64,000 nucleotides of DNA, taken from the NCBI GenBank assembly GCA_030248135.1, contig JASANC010000929.1, positions 1 to 64,000 on the forward strand, read 5' to 3'. The notes under the pieces were generated by a model that saw nothing but the letters and a program-made list of their open reading frames with translations, made no database searches and was not told where the DNA came from. Of the stretch, positions 21,801 through 34,231 are shown in pieces (position 1 is the stretch's first letter; each line of letters starts with the position of its first letter). This stretch comes from Theristus sp. LFF4_11. Its lineage: Eukaryota > Nematoda > Chromadorea > Monhysterida > Xyalidae. Both the position numbers and the translations under genes were made by a program.

Positions 21801-24452
21801 CTACTGAATCTACAATTAAAGTTCTCTTGAATGAAACGCTTAAATCGTTGTGCTCATATGATTAGCTTTGTCCCTGCTTGGTGCTGTTCGATTAATTAAA
21901 TCTGTTCTTCGTTGCCTTGTTGTTCTTCATTGGTTTCTAAAACTCGCTTTCACAATTTGGCTTAATGACCTTTGAGGTGCATTATTTCGCTGATCTTCAT
22001 TCGTGCGATTCCAAAGAATTGTCCTATAGAATGCTCATTGAGCTGTGTTAATTTCTAGTTGCTGCAGATTTCACGTGCGTTTTGAATTGTTGTACAGCCT
22101 ATAAGTAGCTCACCTGTAGCAATGCTAGCAATGCTTGGCTTGATCATGCACAGTTGTCTTTCGGTGTGAAATCACAATCGTGACTGATAGTTGCTTGCAC
22201 CAAGAATGACTTCATGTCTTTGTTTTGTACCCATCTTGCCTTTATTGTGCTCAATTTCACACCAATAAAATGATCAATTTGAGCACCCCTAGAGGTGTCA
22301 CTTGCTTGCTGCTTGAGTGTGCATTGTGTTCATTCCTGTCTGGATGGACCTGCTTGCGGTTGGCTGACTCAAAGTCGATAAGTGACTAATTTTTTTTAAA
22401 TATTCCTTTTCTGCTCCAGTAAAACCGCAAGTGGCCGGGAAATTTGTATTTCAATGAAGAGAACGCTTTCGCGCCCAGTTTTGTCAGCACTGTGGCTTGG
22501 CAAAGGTGTAAAGTACAAAGAAAAACAACAGCAGCGACAACAACAAATTGTTATCGACAATCTCTGCCTTTTATTGGAGTGCAACTGCTTACTGCTTCAT
22601 AACGTTACCCTCACAAAAGCGAAAAGCAACCCCTGCAAGCAGACTAATATCGTGGTTCACTTGCTAAGTTGTTCTAGCCGTTCTGCTTCAGGTTCTGGCT
22701 GACCAGGATCACTAAACTCCACAGGCAGCTTCACTGCTGAGCAACTGTTGTGTCACGTTTTTACTATGTTTGTGTATGATGGTGTATTTCGATGTTGTGT
22801 GTTTATTTTATCCTATCTTGCTCTTTTCTCGTTGTGTGCTCTTTTGAAAAAGCTGAGCAAGCTCTACATATGTATGTAATCAGATATGTACAGCTAGGCT
22901 TTCGGCTATTGACTGCTTATTCAGTACTACAAGCTACATAGCTCACCGACCGTTACAACTGAACATTTTACACAGCGTTGTTAGATATCAGCCGTGTGTT
23001 CTGATTTTTTGTTGTGATTGTTGTAACTTGTTCTTCGCAAAACGTTTTGCGCACTTGTATAGCTTGCTCAAGTGCGTACGTACCTTGTGTCTCGAGTTTC
23101 AACAATAATTGTTTTTGTGATTTACTTAATAAGGTTTCAAATTACCGGTCGCTGGATTAACAGGTGATTTAAATTTTGGCGATCGTTTTGCTTTATTTAA
23201 ATTTTGTTTAATTCAAAATTTCCACGTTTTTTGCTTCACTACATTTGTACATAACTGCAATTTTGTTGATCATTCACATGCAACTTATATGTTTAGCTTG
23301 TGCGTATCATTATAAAAATTGGGCGCTAGCTTTGCGCGCACTGCTTGTGAGCTTCTTGTGCTCTCATTTTGCTTCAAATGCTTCCAGTGGGTTCTTTTTA
23401 ACTAAGCTCATTGAAGTTTGACGTTTTTATCCGTTTTTACCATTTCATTCGTTCATCTCCATCGGTTGCTTTCATTCGTATGCTAGCGTGTCGCTTGCGC
23501 TCACTCAAACCTGCTGGCCGTAGCACATTCAACACGCTTTTGACTGCCTTTCAATTTTGAGCACTGATTGGTCAAGTTAAGCCTGACGCAGCCAACCTGA
23601 ACGTTGGTAAGACTTCGGTGTTTGGACTTGAATAGATTTGCATACGAGTGGCTTGGCTTATTTCGTGTTCTTTTGAATGGTGGATGATTGTCGTCATGTG
23701 TTAACGAAGTTATTTTCATGTGGATTCAATAGAGGGATGTGTGAGTGTTTGAGTGCTGCGTGTGTTGCAGTGTGACGTGAACAGCGAATCATTTACTGAT
23801 ATGAAAAGAGAAATTTGTGCTTTCTGGCTTACTCAGCACGTCTGTGCAATCGCAAGAAACTGTAATCTGCGATAAAATTTGTTGTTCAGTTTGAGTTTGA
23901 ATCGAATATGTTATGTGAAGCTTGAACTGTGCTCCAACTGACGCCTGCGACTGCGAAAAAATTAGTCAAGTTTGTTTTTCTTGTCGTTTGTTGTTGTTGT
24001 TGTCATTTACGTGTACCAACTTACTGTTTTAAACAGCTAACCATGAAGGGTGTCTGTGTCTGTCTGTCATTTCATGCATTAGTATCGAGTACATAGCGTT
24101 GCACCGCATTGCTTTCTATAATGAAGCTTTAATTGTATCTATCTAGCCATCTTTCGTTTTCACGGTGTTTCATTTAAAAAATACTTGTCTTTTCAACCAA
24201 GGACATTGATGACAACAAAAAGCAGCCGAATGACCGATTCGGTTCCTTGCATGTTGTTTGGGCATTTTTGATGCACTTGGTGTTCTATATTTTGGCAGAC
24301 AAATTGTGGTCACGTATAAAGTGCAACAGAGAATTTAGAACTCGTTCAAAATAACACGTGAGTTTTTGTTGCTTTGATCGACTGTTTCGGTGCATTTTTG
24401 CAAACGTTTGCTGTTGTGTGCTTTTGTGTGCGCCATTTAAACAGATGACATA
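18852..24452. other. Gene-poor AT-rich stretch; nothing supported
   Basis: Probably the 3' UTR of the HLH gene followed by intergenic DNA. AATAAA motifs occur (for example near 21332 and 22264). No splice-linked exons, RNA genes or clear repeats were found on either strand. Confidence 0.45.
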
Positions 24453-25130
24453 ATGAAACATGCCCGGTCCTCTACTCGCTCTCTGCGTCATGGCACTTGT
24501 GGGAGTTTTGCAACCGACGAAGATACGTCCACTGAGACCACACAAGGAGATCCAGCGTTTCAGTCTGAAAGAATAGAAGAATGGAAAGGCGAAAGCGCAG
24601 CGGAAACCCGAGAACAACAGTAGCCGACGCAGTTCATCATATAAACGGTGCCAGCTAGACCGCCAAATGCAAGTAGCGTACTTTCCTCTGTGTTTTCAAA
24701 GTCGATAGAGACGACCGGCAATACTGCAGCACACTGTGGTGCAAGCGCGACCAAAAGAAATGGGAGAGACAAGAGACTCCATTTTGAGCTGGTTAACACG
24801 CATGACTTCGAGGCGTCGTCGTGTGTATGGCCATTTTCAGGACGCCGGAATAATGGCGAAATTGAACAGCAACAACAACGAACAAGCACAAACAGATACA
24901 TGCAGAAGGCCCCGCCGCGAGTTCGAAGCAGACTGTTCCCACGGGACATAGCAACGCGGAATAGATAGTTTCGGCTGTGTTTCCGTTGGGCTCCGCTAAC
25001 CGATAAAAGCAATCACCGGCGACTGTGTGTTTGGTGGAACAGTGGTCGACAACCATGGAAAGCTTATCGACTGTGCGCTAGTGAAATGGCGCAATGAGCT
25101 GGTTTCCGTGCAAGGACGATAGGACCGCCA
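24453..25130 (+). other. Region with coding-like composition, no resolved gene
   Basis: Purine- and GC-richer than its surroundings. It holds several overlapping open frames: MPGPLLALCVMALVGVLQP (signal-peptide-like, stop after 38 aa), a 106-codon frame at 24648-24968, and a frame ending near 25130 (GKLIDCALVKWRNELVSVQ then TAG). None joins convincingly to another and no family is recognised. It could also be a 5' UTR or promoter region. Confidence 0.2.
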
Positions 25131-26289
25131 CCGTGGCCTCAAAATAGTGCCTACCGATGCATCGTGTTGTTGGTTGCTTTTGCAATGTTGTTGCTGTTTG
25201 CTACTGTTGTATTATACTCGTTCTAACATTGGCGTCATGGTGCAGCAGCAGCAGCAGGAGTGAGCGTTGCTTATTTCCGTGCGTTGTCGGCTGCTTGCCC
25301 ATGTAGCGTTCATCTCCGTTGCCTGCGCCTTCGTCCACTGTCGCCCGTGTGCATCTTTCCCATCGCTTTATAATATTACATATGCATACCAGTGTGTAGT
25401 CCTAAACGTCCGGTGCAACCAGCAGCAACTGTGTGCTTGCTTCACTGCTTCCGTTCATTCTCATCGTCGCCAGCAAATCATTTTTTATACACATTTTGAT
25501 ATTGTTGCCGCCGTTGCTCTCCCGCTCTATGCCGCCATAACGCATGTACAACTACTACCGTATTCGGCTGCTGCATCAAAATCACCGCTACCTGCTGTAC
25601 ATACATTGCATATGCTGCAGCTTCTGCTACAACTGATTCAAGCCACCGAATTCGTTTTTATCCATTGTTTTCGTTGGTGTCGAACCAGTGGATCAACTGC
25701 AGTGCTAGTTTTATTAATTGTCGTCGTCTCACCTGTGATCCTCTGCACAAACACCTTGCTACCACCACACTGTGCTCGTACCGTGTACCGCCGTCGCTTT
25801 TAACGTTTGACGGTTTCGCAAAGGCAAAAAATATTAGTTGCTTGCATTGACCGCTGTGTAACTGTAAACACACTGCTGGCTGCAGCTTCAAATTGTTCGC
25901 TGTGTAAAGAAACTGCTTCCGAAATATCAACATTCAGCGTCGCACGTTCGACGCCGAAAAGTATGATGCTAATTACGATGGTAAGCGTTGTTAGTTGTTC
26001 TGCATGCATCGGCGTGTTAATCATGTAAAATCAGGCCGTTCAATCGTTTCGCAGCTTATTGCAGCTTTTTTGCTTTTTGTTGGTTGTTGTTCAATTCTTG
26101 ACATGTTGCAATTGGTTTTCGTGTGACCGACAAGGTGACGTCCAAGAAAAGCCACATAACTGAGTTACAATGAATCAATTTTAGAACCACCAATTGTGAA
26201 AAGTTAGTCTGTAAACAACTGCGAGATCTGTAGCAACCACCTTGTGGCTCTTCATTTTTTCTCGGCTTAGAAAATGTAATTTTTGCATA
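25131..26289. other. No gene seen
   Basis: Includes trinucleotide stretches (CAG/CTG, about 25240-25260). One long frame at 25267-25803 has a Cys/Leu-rich, non-protein-like composition with no splice context. Nothing else is supported. Confidence 0.4.
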
Positions 26290-26307
26290 TACAGGATGGA
26301 CCAGAAG

Positions 26308-27213
26308 TACAGGGTGGGCCAAAAAAAGGTTCCATTTTCAAACTGCTGTCACTAGCTGGTATTTCAATATTATGAGCTGAAATTTTCAGCATTGATAAAA
26401 CATATGATGCCATTTTTCTGACAAAATTTTTATCCAGTTTGGTCAAGTAGATTCAGTTTTACAGCACAATGTTTAAAAATTCCCAAATTTTCAAAAAAAC
26501 GGATTTTTAATCAAGAATTTAACAACGAATCATTGCTCATAGACATCCAAATCATCATCAAGGTTTGTCGTCCGGCAGCGGCTGGATGGAACTTTACGCG
26601 AAACTGGCGAGTCACTGCAGAAAAATTTTAGATTGCTGACACCAGATAGCACACCAGACCCGTTGTTCTGCTGTCCACTTAACCATGACGAAACTGCAGA
26701 AAACTGAAACTGAAACACTGTTTTTATTCAAACCGCAGAAAAACTTTTCAAAAGAAACCAATTAACAGACAGAGCAACACAGAAAACAAAAAATCAACTG
26801 AACAATTCTTTCTGTCGCAGTCGCTGACTCGAGTCCGTTGTGAAACATCAGAATTTCGCTCGAGGTGCTCAAATGCAATTCAAGTGTGAGACCTTTCCAC
26901 TCTGAGCGCATGATTTGAACTATCACGGGTATCCAAAAAGACCAATTTGACACCTTCGCAACAGTTTCAAAATTGAATCACGCATCTTGATACTAATTTT
27001 TTCTTGCACTCATTTCAGTCAATTTGTTGATTTTTCGAGCTTTTTAGAAAATCTGCCACAGTGAGCGCTAGGAATTATATATCGGAAAAAAAATTTTTGT
27101 CAGTAAAATGGCAACGCATGTTTTATCAGTGCTGAAAATTTCAGCTCATAATATTAAAACACCAGCCAGTGACAGCAGTTTGAAAATGGAACCTTTTTTT
27201 GGCCCACCCTGTA
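26308..27213. mobile_element. Mariner-type element (inner), about 0.9 kb, inserted at a TA of the outer MITE
   Basis: Inverted termini TACAGGGTGGGCCAAAAAAA...TTTTTTTGGCCCACCCTGTA. The inverted arms extend about 110-130 bp (26308-26425 against 27090-27213), including TTTCAGCTCATAATATT. TA is duplicated at both borders. It carries a decayed fragment of a mariner-type transposase N-terminus on the minus strand (separate entry). It is non-autonomous. Confidence 0.9.
26527..26686 (-). pseudogene. Decayed mariner-type transposase N-terminal (helix-turn-helix) fragment
   Basis: From an ATG at 26686-26684 the minus strand reads MVKWTAEQRVWCAIW..QSK and then hits a stop; a neighbouring frame continues VTRQFRVKFHPAAAGRQT. 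This WT.EQR...(x)RQFR.KF.P....RQT pattern is the N-terminal HTH (DUF4817-like) start of many mariner-type transposases, here split by a frameshift and truncated soon after. It is inside the inner element, whose catalytic part is absent. Confidence 0.6.
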
Positions 27214-27510
27214 GTGAGTCATCTTTCGATTGCCTGTAACTCTTCAACCGTTTGCCAATTCTGTGTAAATCTGAACCGTACATGCCCAAGGGTCTAACTA
27301 GATCTGTGCAAAATTTCACCTCAATAAACCAAAATCTACTTTAAAATTAAAAAAAACGGTTTTATAGGCTTTTTTGAAAATTATGTTCTTCTGAAAAACC
27401 CACCTAACCTTTTTTTGGTTTGAAATCGTTTGAAACACAATTTTTCATTGAAGCGGTTGAAGAGTTATCAGCAAATAGAAGGTGACACACTACTTCTGGC
27501 CCACCCTGTA

Positions 27511-28161
27511 CACTTCTAAATTAAAAACTGTAATTTAAGGTTCAAGAACAATTTAACAGGTTTTCTGTTGCTGTTGTTTGTTGGCGTTGTTCGGTATTGA
27601 CGGTGAGTGCGGTAAGTTTTTGAAAAGATATATCAGTAAAGCGAAATAACGATCCAGTGTGAATCACCACTTTTTTCCATTTTTTTGTCGATCGGCATAA
27701 GATACCATTAAACCACATCTTTTTTCCACACCCCTTCCCACCTCATTTCAATAAAACATTTTTTTTCACGTGGAATAAGTTCAACCAATCATCCTCCAAT
27801 CGAGAGCATACAAGCATAATTTGAAACTGATTTTTCAACGAATGCTTAAAAAATAATCACCCTCACTCCGGCGGTCGGACAATCATTTTGCCAAGAAGAA
27901 GATATGCCGAAGCCACCTGTGCACGCCGCAACTTTGAAAGCATACAGAACAAATTTGTTTTCATTCATTTGGCCTCGGAATCACCAGAGCGACCCAAGAC
28001 CACCAAAGAAGCTCAAATAATAATAATAAATGCCGCACATTATTGGCGCATTTTGTAAAAGATTACAATGGCCGACGTTTAGTTAACGCTGGTTTCTCAC
28101 CCCACTTCAAAGGAACGATTTGTCACTCAACACAACAAACAGAAAGCAGCACCGATACAAC
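27511..28161. other. No firm gene; small ORF only
   Basis: A 38-codon ORF at 27904-28020 (MPKPPVHAATLKAYRTNLFS) lies just upstream of the 28.2 kb candidate gene, with an AAT microsatellite after it. It could be an upstream exon or leader, but no junction supports this. Confidence 0.25.
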
Positions 28162-28521
28162 ATGTTGAATCCAAATGGCAAAAAAGTAGGGGCCTGGGAA
28201 ATAACGATTGTTACCGTATTGGAGTTCGACTGACCTTAGTGCAACTTTGATAACAGCTACCGCCCAGAAAAGAAAATTGTTCAAAACATACGAAAGTGCA
28301 TTTTTTCCGACGGTTGTTTCGGTACCGATATATCAGGAACGTATGGTTTGTACAACAAGATCATTTCCTGTCGAGACCCTTTGGTAAATACCGTAATCAG
28401 GGGTTCGTACGTATACCGTACGCCGCTAGAAACGACGAGCCGGCGCAAGTGGTTTATGCCTGTTAATGCTGGAGTCAGCCAGTACCATTTCGGGGAGAGC
28501 ACAGACCGATGGGACAACTGA
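28162..28521 (+). CDS. Candidate two-exon small protein of unknown family (101 aa)
   Basis: Exon 1 is 28162-28185 (ATG, MLNPNGKK). A 54 bp intron runs GTAGGG...CCTTAG. Exon 2 is 28240-28521 (CNFDNSYRPEKKIVQNIRKC onward, ending STDRWDN then TGA). The frame directly upstream of exon 2 has a TAG stop at the acceptor, so splicing or a different upstream exon is required. The 93-codon exon-2 frame has protein-like composition (mixed charged, aromatic and Cys residues) in an otherwise T-rich neighbourhood. No signal peptide or known motif is visible. A minus-strand ORF overlaps it but reads less naturally. Confidence 0.35.
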
Positions 28522-31500
28522 TGAACAGGTTGTGCGCTCATTTATCTTCCTTTTGATCTTGTTTTCTATATGTTCACGTTTTCAAAGTCGTCTTTTTTGT
28601 TGTATATCTACGATCCAACTGATCTTAATTCTTTTCTCGTTTTGTTTTCTGTCGTTTGAGTTCTCCGATTTGCACTCACTATTATTCAAACGCCACCATT
28701 TTTCCTTTTCGATGTGTCTTCTCAGTATTTAGTGTGCACAAATGTGCGCGTCAGTGCGCAAGTCTGCTACAATTTTTCTGTGTTCTTGTGTGGTCTTTTA
28801 AAAATGTGTATGTATGTGTGCCGATAGGAACCAGAGGTGTCATTTATTGCGTATGTGCCTCCAGAAGCGTTATTTTTTGTCGGAAATGGCCATTGTGAGA
28901 AAGCTGCTACACCATTTTAGTCTTGTGCAAAAAAGTTTCACCGCAAAAGTTTAAATAGACAACAACGGGTACATCTTCAAACCTATCAATTCAAAGTTTC
29001 ATTCTGTGGCATAGCTATTATTGCGTCGTTATTTGTTTTTTGTTTTTGTTCTGCGGTTATGACACGACATTTACAAAAGCGTACTGTTTTGCCGTTATTT
29101 TCTTACCTTTTTTAAATGTTCCTGCAGTAAATTTTCTATCATGATAAACCTATTGATTCGTTCTTTCTGATGCTGACGTTCTCATTCTATAAATTGGTTT
29201 CAAAAATGAGGCCAGAGGCGACAGCACGACTTTGTTAATAACGGCATCAATGACAACGTTGTGCTGCGCATATGATTAGTCTTGGTTAAACCTCAGATTC
29301 AACTAACCATGTGCTAATCCAATTTCTAAATATTCATGCAATCAAACTGTTTTGGTGTTTCCTTGTCTGTCTGTTAGTGAGGCCATGATTAACACTGTGT
29401 CTGTCGGATGCACAAATGTTTGTCAGCGGGCTGTCTGACTGAAACAAACACTCATCATTACTATTTGTGTTTGGCGACACGTTTGATAAAATATAATTCA
29501 ATAAATAATAAGCGAAATAGTATTATTGAAGATAATGTTGTTTCTGGATTTTTTAATGTTTTCGGATGCCGTATCAGCTACCGTAAACCTGTTTCGTTTC
29601 CTCTAGCTAGCTAAAACGCCCGTGATGTCGCCATAAAGCGTTGTTTAAAATTACATTGCGTTCCACAGAGGTTATTTCTGTTTTTGCGCATTCCGTGAAT
29701 GCGACAGAACGCAATTTTTACCGGAAATTTCGCAAAAATTACCAGAATGGGAGCCGTTGCGGTTTTGTTCTCTTTTTTTCTGCTTCTAGGTCTGATGCAT
29801 ATGCGTTGGTTCCACTGGTCTTGCTACCCCCAGACCTCATTAGGGAATCTGCCTTGCTGGGCGCATAGAAAAACGAATCATCACTGTTGCTTAGCCTTTT
29901 TTGTTCGGCGACAAACCAAACAGAGAGTCAAGCTCGAGACACACACAACGCTGGCAAACTGTTGCTTTTGGGCGGTTCATACCATTGGAAGCGATCGATG
30001 CCGTCTGTGTTTCATCTGCATGTGTACACATGTGTTCTTTGTGCGCATCGCTTCTTCTCGGTCGGCAGTGTTCTCTTTTGCTCTTTATAGCAAGCACATC
30101 GTGTGGCTCATTTTCATGTGTGTGCTGCAAGACACCAAACACAGCCATGGGTGTATGTGTGTGTGGCATCTGTTGACTCTTTGCTTATACCAGAAAGCAC
30201 GCCATTGCAGTCTTGCAGGCGAGTTTCATTAGTTTGTGGGTAAAGCAGCTCAGAGAATAATGTTGTTGGTTCAAATCCGTCGTCGCATCACAGCCCACTG
30301 TCGCTGTGCGTTCATTTGTGGAAACCTCGAGCATCAGTGATTACGGTATCTACGTTACATATCTACTATTAATCATATACTTTAGATCTTTGAAGCAAGA
30401 ATAATTGCAAACACCTACAACCTCAGAATTGCAACTAACCTGTATTTTTTAACATACCACATTGCTCCTATTTCATGAGCGATTCAGTGTACTATTCGCA
30501 CCTTGGACGTGTTGAGACCCACAGTCATGGAACCGTAACCCCTGAGCCTGTACTGGTTGGACAATGCAGATATTTGAGTCAAAGGAGTCAAGAGAAGACA
30601 CTGGCGTATTCGTATGCGCGTTCTTTATCGTGGCGTATACGAAGGCTGAATGGAATACTGAAACTGCAAATGCTGAACTCGTGGTGGAATAATGCATGTG
30701 AGCAGTTTGCAATGTTTGCCATGTGTTGTGTTGTGGTTTTTCTGACTTGTGTGTGTCTGTGTGCGTGTGTGTTGCTGGTGTACATAGTAAGCACTCTATT
30801 GATGGCACCAGCCATGTGCCCCGCCAGATAATGCGTGCTTATGAACAATTCTTGATATAATGGTTGTTCATGAGCTGGCTACAGGTCTGATTTTGGTTAC
30901 AGCTACAATTCTGTTTTTGATCGAAAGGCTTCATGAAAACGAAATGCAAGAGCGTTGCTTTAGTTGATGGGATAACTTTACAATAAAAACAGCATTTTTA
31001 TTGTGTGTGTTCAATGATACTCTTGTTTTTCAAATTTTTGTCCACTGATTCTTTAGCGAATATGGAATATGGTAAATTGTGCGACTTATTATTACGCCTT
31101 AGACGTGCATATTATCAGACAGATTGTGCAAAATTGATGTGTTCACTGCTTGTACCAACGTGAGGCAGCCAGTCAATGTGTTTGATTTGAATTTTTTTAC
31201 TTACTCTTCTGTTGTACCAACTATAAAGTCACAAATTGCTGTTCTGGTTGGAACAAAAACGTCTTTTTTCACACCCAGTGCGTTCGTACACAAATGAAGC
31301 AAAAGTTTACAAAGTTTTTGCGTTTTTTACTGTTGTTGCGCTTCAGAAGGTGCAAATTTTCATCTTCTCGCTCGCAGTTTTGTCACAGCTGTGAATTCAC
31401 AACGTTGTGCCGCAATTTTTGCACTTTGCTTATCCCATATCTGAAATTTGCTTTTCATAAAGCTCAGACCAGTTTTCAGAAGTTGGTTGGTTGGTGTAAT

Positions 31501-33206
31501 GCTCGGAAAACTTTCAAAAGGCACGTGGCGCGTGTACGCATATCAGTGTGTTTGTGCACAAGTTATGTAACAGTTTAGAAAACCGGACCACTCTTTGGTA
31601 ATAGTAGAATTGAAAATCGTTGTGTGGTGTAATAATTGTGGTACTAGTGTATTTTCAGTCTTTTGACAACTCATTGGAATGCCAAAATTGTACCCACGGT
31701 TTTTATTAGTGTGTTTTATCAAAGATTTCACTATCCGTTCCTGATCTTTTAAGTGGGACGAAGTTTTTTAAAGTGAACCGACGCTTCGCAAAAGTGAATA
31801 TGCGTTAACATTGTAGATATTTTATCACATTTTGTCGTTCAGAAATTTGTTGTTCAAACTTGTCTGTGTCTGTTATGTTTTTGTTATGTAAATCATTCAT
31901 TTCAATTGTTGAAGTTTCTGTATCTATGTATACAATGTACCTAAAAATTATGGTGGCTGGAATGATATTATTTTGATAAAGCACCGGTTTTAGATACGTG
32001 CATGTTCAGATACTTGTCAAGCTTCTTCATATTTTTAGTCGCCCGAACTCGTGAGTGACAATGACTGGATTTGATCGATTTATGTAGCGTTCTGTGGTAT
32101 TTGGATTTTTTTCGGGTTAATAGAAATCCTAGTCTATTTCTTTTGGAATTTATGGATTCAACCAACAACATCAACTCTGTCACTGTGTAATCCACGTCTT
32201 GCTGTGATATTCTGAAAATGCCTCCTGTTTACTATTTTCCACCGAACATTGGATGTGGTCCCAAATTTATTTCAACACTCCGACATGCGAACTCGACGTG
32301 GTTTTTCAAGTTATGCAAGACAAGACCAGCTGATTTTCTGACTCACATATTTTCTCATATTCTTCACAAAGTTGAATTATCTGAGTGTATGAATACAGCG
32401 AAGCGCGTTTTATGTTTTGCTGCTTTTCCACTAACACAAGGATATTTATCTGTAGCCGTGAGTCCCACGATAGTATTTGCGTGAAGTCACCATCAAAATC
32501 CCAAATGCAAAGTTTGCCACAAATCTCTGTGCATTTATGATTTTGCGCTCGTGCTAACATTGTAAATCCTTGATATGAATGGAGATTTTCTTGGTGATGT
32601 TATATTATTTGTAGCACCTGATTTCAAAATGTCGCTGAAAATGTGTAGATCGCATCCCAATACTCCGCAAAATATTCAATATTTCCGTTGTTTTCTTTTC
32701 TCTGCAATCCACCTTTACTGACTCCCAAATGCCATAATTTCTGTTCGTGCTACTTGTACGCGTGTCTGTTCAAAAATTGTTGTTCTCGATTTCAGTATTT
32801 TTTCAATTTGTTTTCTTCACGCATTGATGCTCTTGAACGCATTAATTTTTCGCAAATCGAAAAACCGATTTCTCCTCGTTTGTGACGCTAAAACGTCACG
32901 CCATCGGATGCTAAAAAATTTCATTGGTATATGGAATCCGCGGAAACAGAAAGATTGTTTATGTCAGTTAAATAAATGTTCACGATTCGAAGCGTGCCGG
33001 ACACGAAATGGCGCTGAAGAAGCTTGATTCAGCTGTAGCATTTTTGCTACACATGGATCTTGATGTGTTCCACTCTGTAACGACCAGCGAAGAGCTGCAA
33101 CCGCTACATGCTGTGTGGTGTTGTTCTCAGTGAACTACGGTTAGCGTGTGCAGACGGTATTAAAATTCAATTCAATTGCCCACATGCAATATGCATCGGG
33201 CAATAA
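28522..33206. other. Gene-poor stretch; nothing firm
   Basis: AT-rich. It contains a 177-codon plus-strand frame (29699-30232), rich in Cys, His and Phe, with no splice context, which I do not accept as a gene. A tRNA-like B box lies at 30268-30278. No repeats with readable ends were found. Confidence 0.4.
30225..30290 (+). ncRNA. tRNA-like fragment (decayed tRNA or tRNA-derived repeat)
   Basis: GGTTCAAATCC at 30268-30278 is a perfect pol III B-box core. Upstream, GTGGGTAAAGC is at the right distance for a D-arm/A-box remnant. The anticodon stem does not pair and the acceptor stem is poor, so this is not a functional tRNA. A similar A-box-like GGCAGTTCAGTGGGTAAAG at about 37801-37819 lacks a B box. 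Confidence 0.25.
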
Positions 33207-34231
33207 ATGAGCGCCAGAAGATCGTTACCGGAATCGTTGCAGCTTCGGAGCAACAGGCACGAAAAGATCATGGAAAATGCGTTTAAAACGACCCTTCTGA
33301 TGGGGTGGTGCAGCCAGCAAACGTCTGTGTGCGTCTTCGACCAGTGTGTTTGGCAAATTACGAATGCATGAAACGAGCATGATACAACATTCAATCGGTT
33401 TATGGGGTTCCCAACCGCGATGCCGGTCATGACCACACTTCCGTCTAGTTTGATCGGCATGCAGATTCTCCTTCTGATGCGGTTTTTGGTCTTCGGATGT
33501 TGTTGTTGACTCAGTGAAATTGATAAATGTTTCAAAAACAAACGCTGTCCTTGTATCGCTCTTTGTGTTTTTATTGTTCGACTACTTGACCTTTTCCAGC
33601 GTCATTCACCCCACGGTGGTTCGTGATTTTTGAAAGGAATCGCGGCTTTATTTGTTGTTCATTTCCTTGGCGTGATCATTCTGGAACAAACGTTTTGCAA
33701 CACTTGCTACACTGTGCGGTTGCCAATGTACCAACATTCAGCTGGTATAATTCCTCATGTTGTGGACAAAAGTCTTTGAATCATCGGTGCACGTGAGCTG
33801 CAAATCTATTTGGAATTGCATGGACGGGATAATGTGACTAACAAACAGTAGCACACACACACGAGTTGCATTTCCGCGGTGAAAACGCATAAACGAGCTG
33901 TTGTTCCAGTGATGTGCGCGCGTTTTGCGGTGTTTGGCGCAGCGGACGTAATATTCATGAACGTATTCGTATTTATTGCCAGCGAAAATGGAATAAGGAA
34001 ACGGCTTTCTACCATTGGATGTAATTGTCTCGTTTACAGAGCAGCGCGCTCGAAAACAATAAAGCGACCGCATGCATCACATTCACAGGCGTGTCGCTAT
34101 TTACCGCCGCAATGATTATGTTGTCTTCGTTTTGGCGCATTTGCTCGCGTCCCAAGGGCTGCGACCTCTGGCTCGTCAGACACAATACCACATTTTGTGC
34201 GCATGAGCTTTCGCACCAACTACAGCTGTAG
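33207..34231 (+). CDS. Candidate small transmembrane protein; gene structure unresolved
   Basis: The best-supported part is 33912-33947 (MCARFAVFGAAD) spliced over a 92 bp GTAATA...TTTACAG intron to 34040-34231. That exon encodes a helix (CITFTGVSLFTAAMIMLSSF), then a Cys-containing tail ending TAG, for about 75 aa in total. The acceptor TTGTTCCAG just before 33910 suggests an earlier exon. An open frame at 33207-33377 (MSARRSLPESLQLRSNRHEK onward) and a 41-codon ORF at 33008-33133 look protein-like, but I could not join them in phase. No family is recognised. Confidence 0.3.

Larger units (their letters stand above)
26290..27510. mobile_element. Mariner-type MITE (outer), interrupted by a second mariner-type element
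   Basis: Ends TACAGGATGGACCAGAAG (left) and CTTCTGGCCCACCCTGTA (right, inverse), bounded by TA. The inverted repeats continue past the insertion: TAGTGAGTCATCTTTCGATT (27212 on) matches the inverse of the right arm (TAGTGTGTCACCTTC...AACTCTTCAACC). Outside the inner element about 315 bp remain. CAGGGTGGGCCA-type termini and TA targets point to the Tc1/mariner superfamily. No transposase is seen in the outer copy. Confidence 0.88.

Noticed and set aside
24285..25012. Overlapping minus-strand ORFs (110 and 150 aa)
   Set aside because: They overlap each other and plus-strand frames, with Cys-rich low-complexity segments. No splice-consistent model was found.
25267..25803. 178-aa plus-strand ORF
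   Set aside because: Cys/His/Leu-rich composition typical of a chance frame in pyrimidine-rich DNA; no domain, no splice sites linking it, TAA soon after.
29699..30232. 177-aa plus-strand ORF
   Set aside because: Cys/His/Phe-rich, overlaps other long frames on both strands, and ends next to a tRNA-like fragment. No family or splice evidence.
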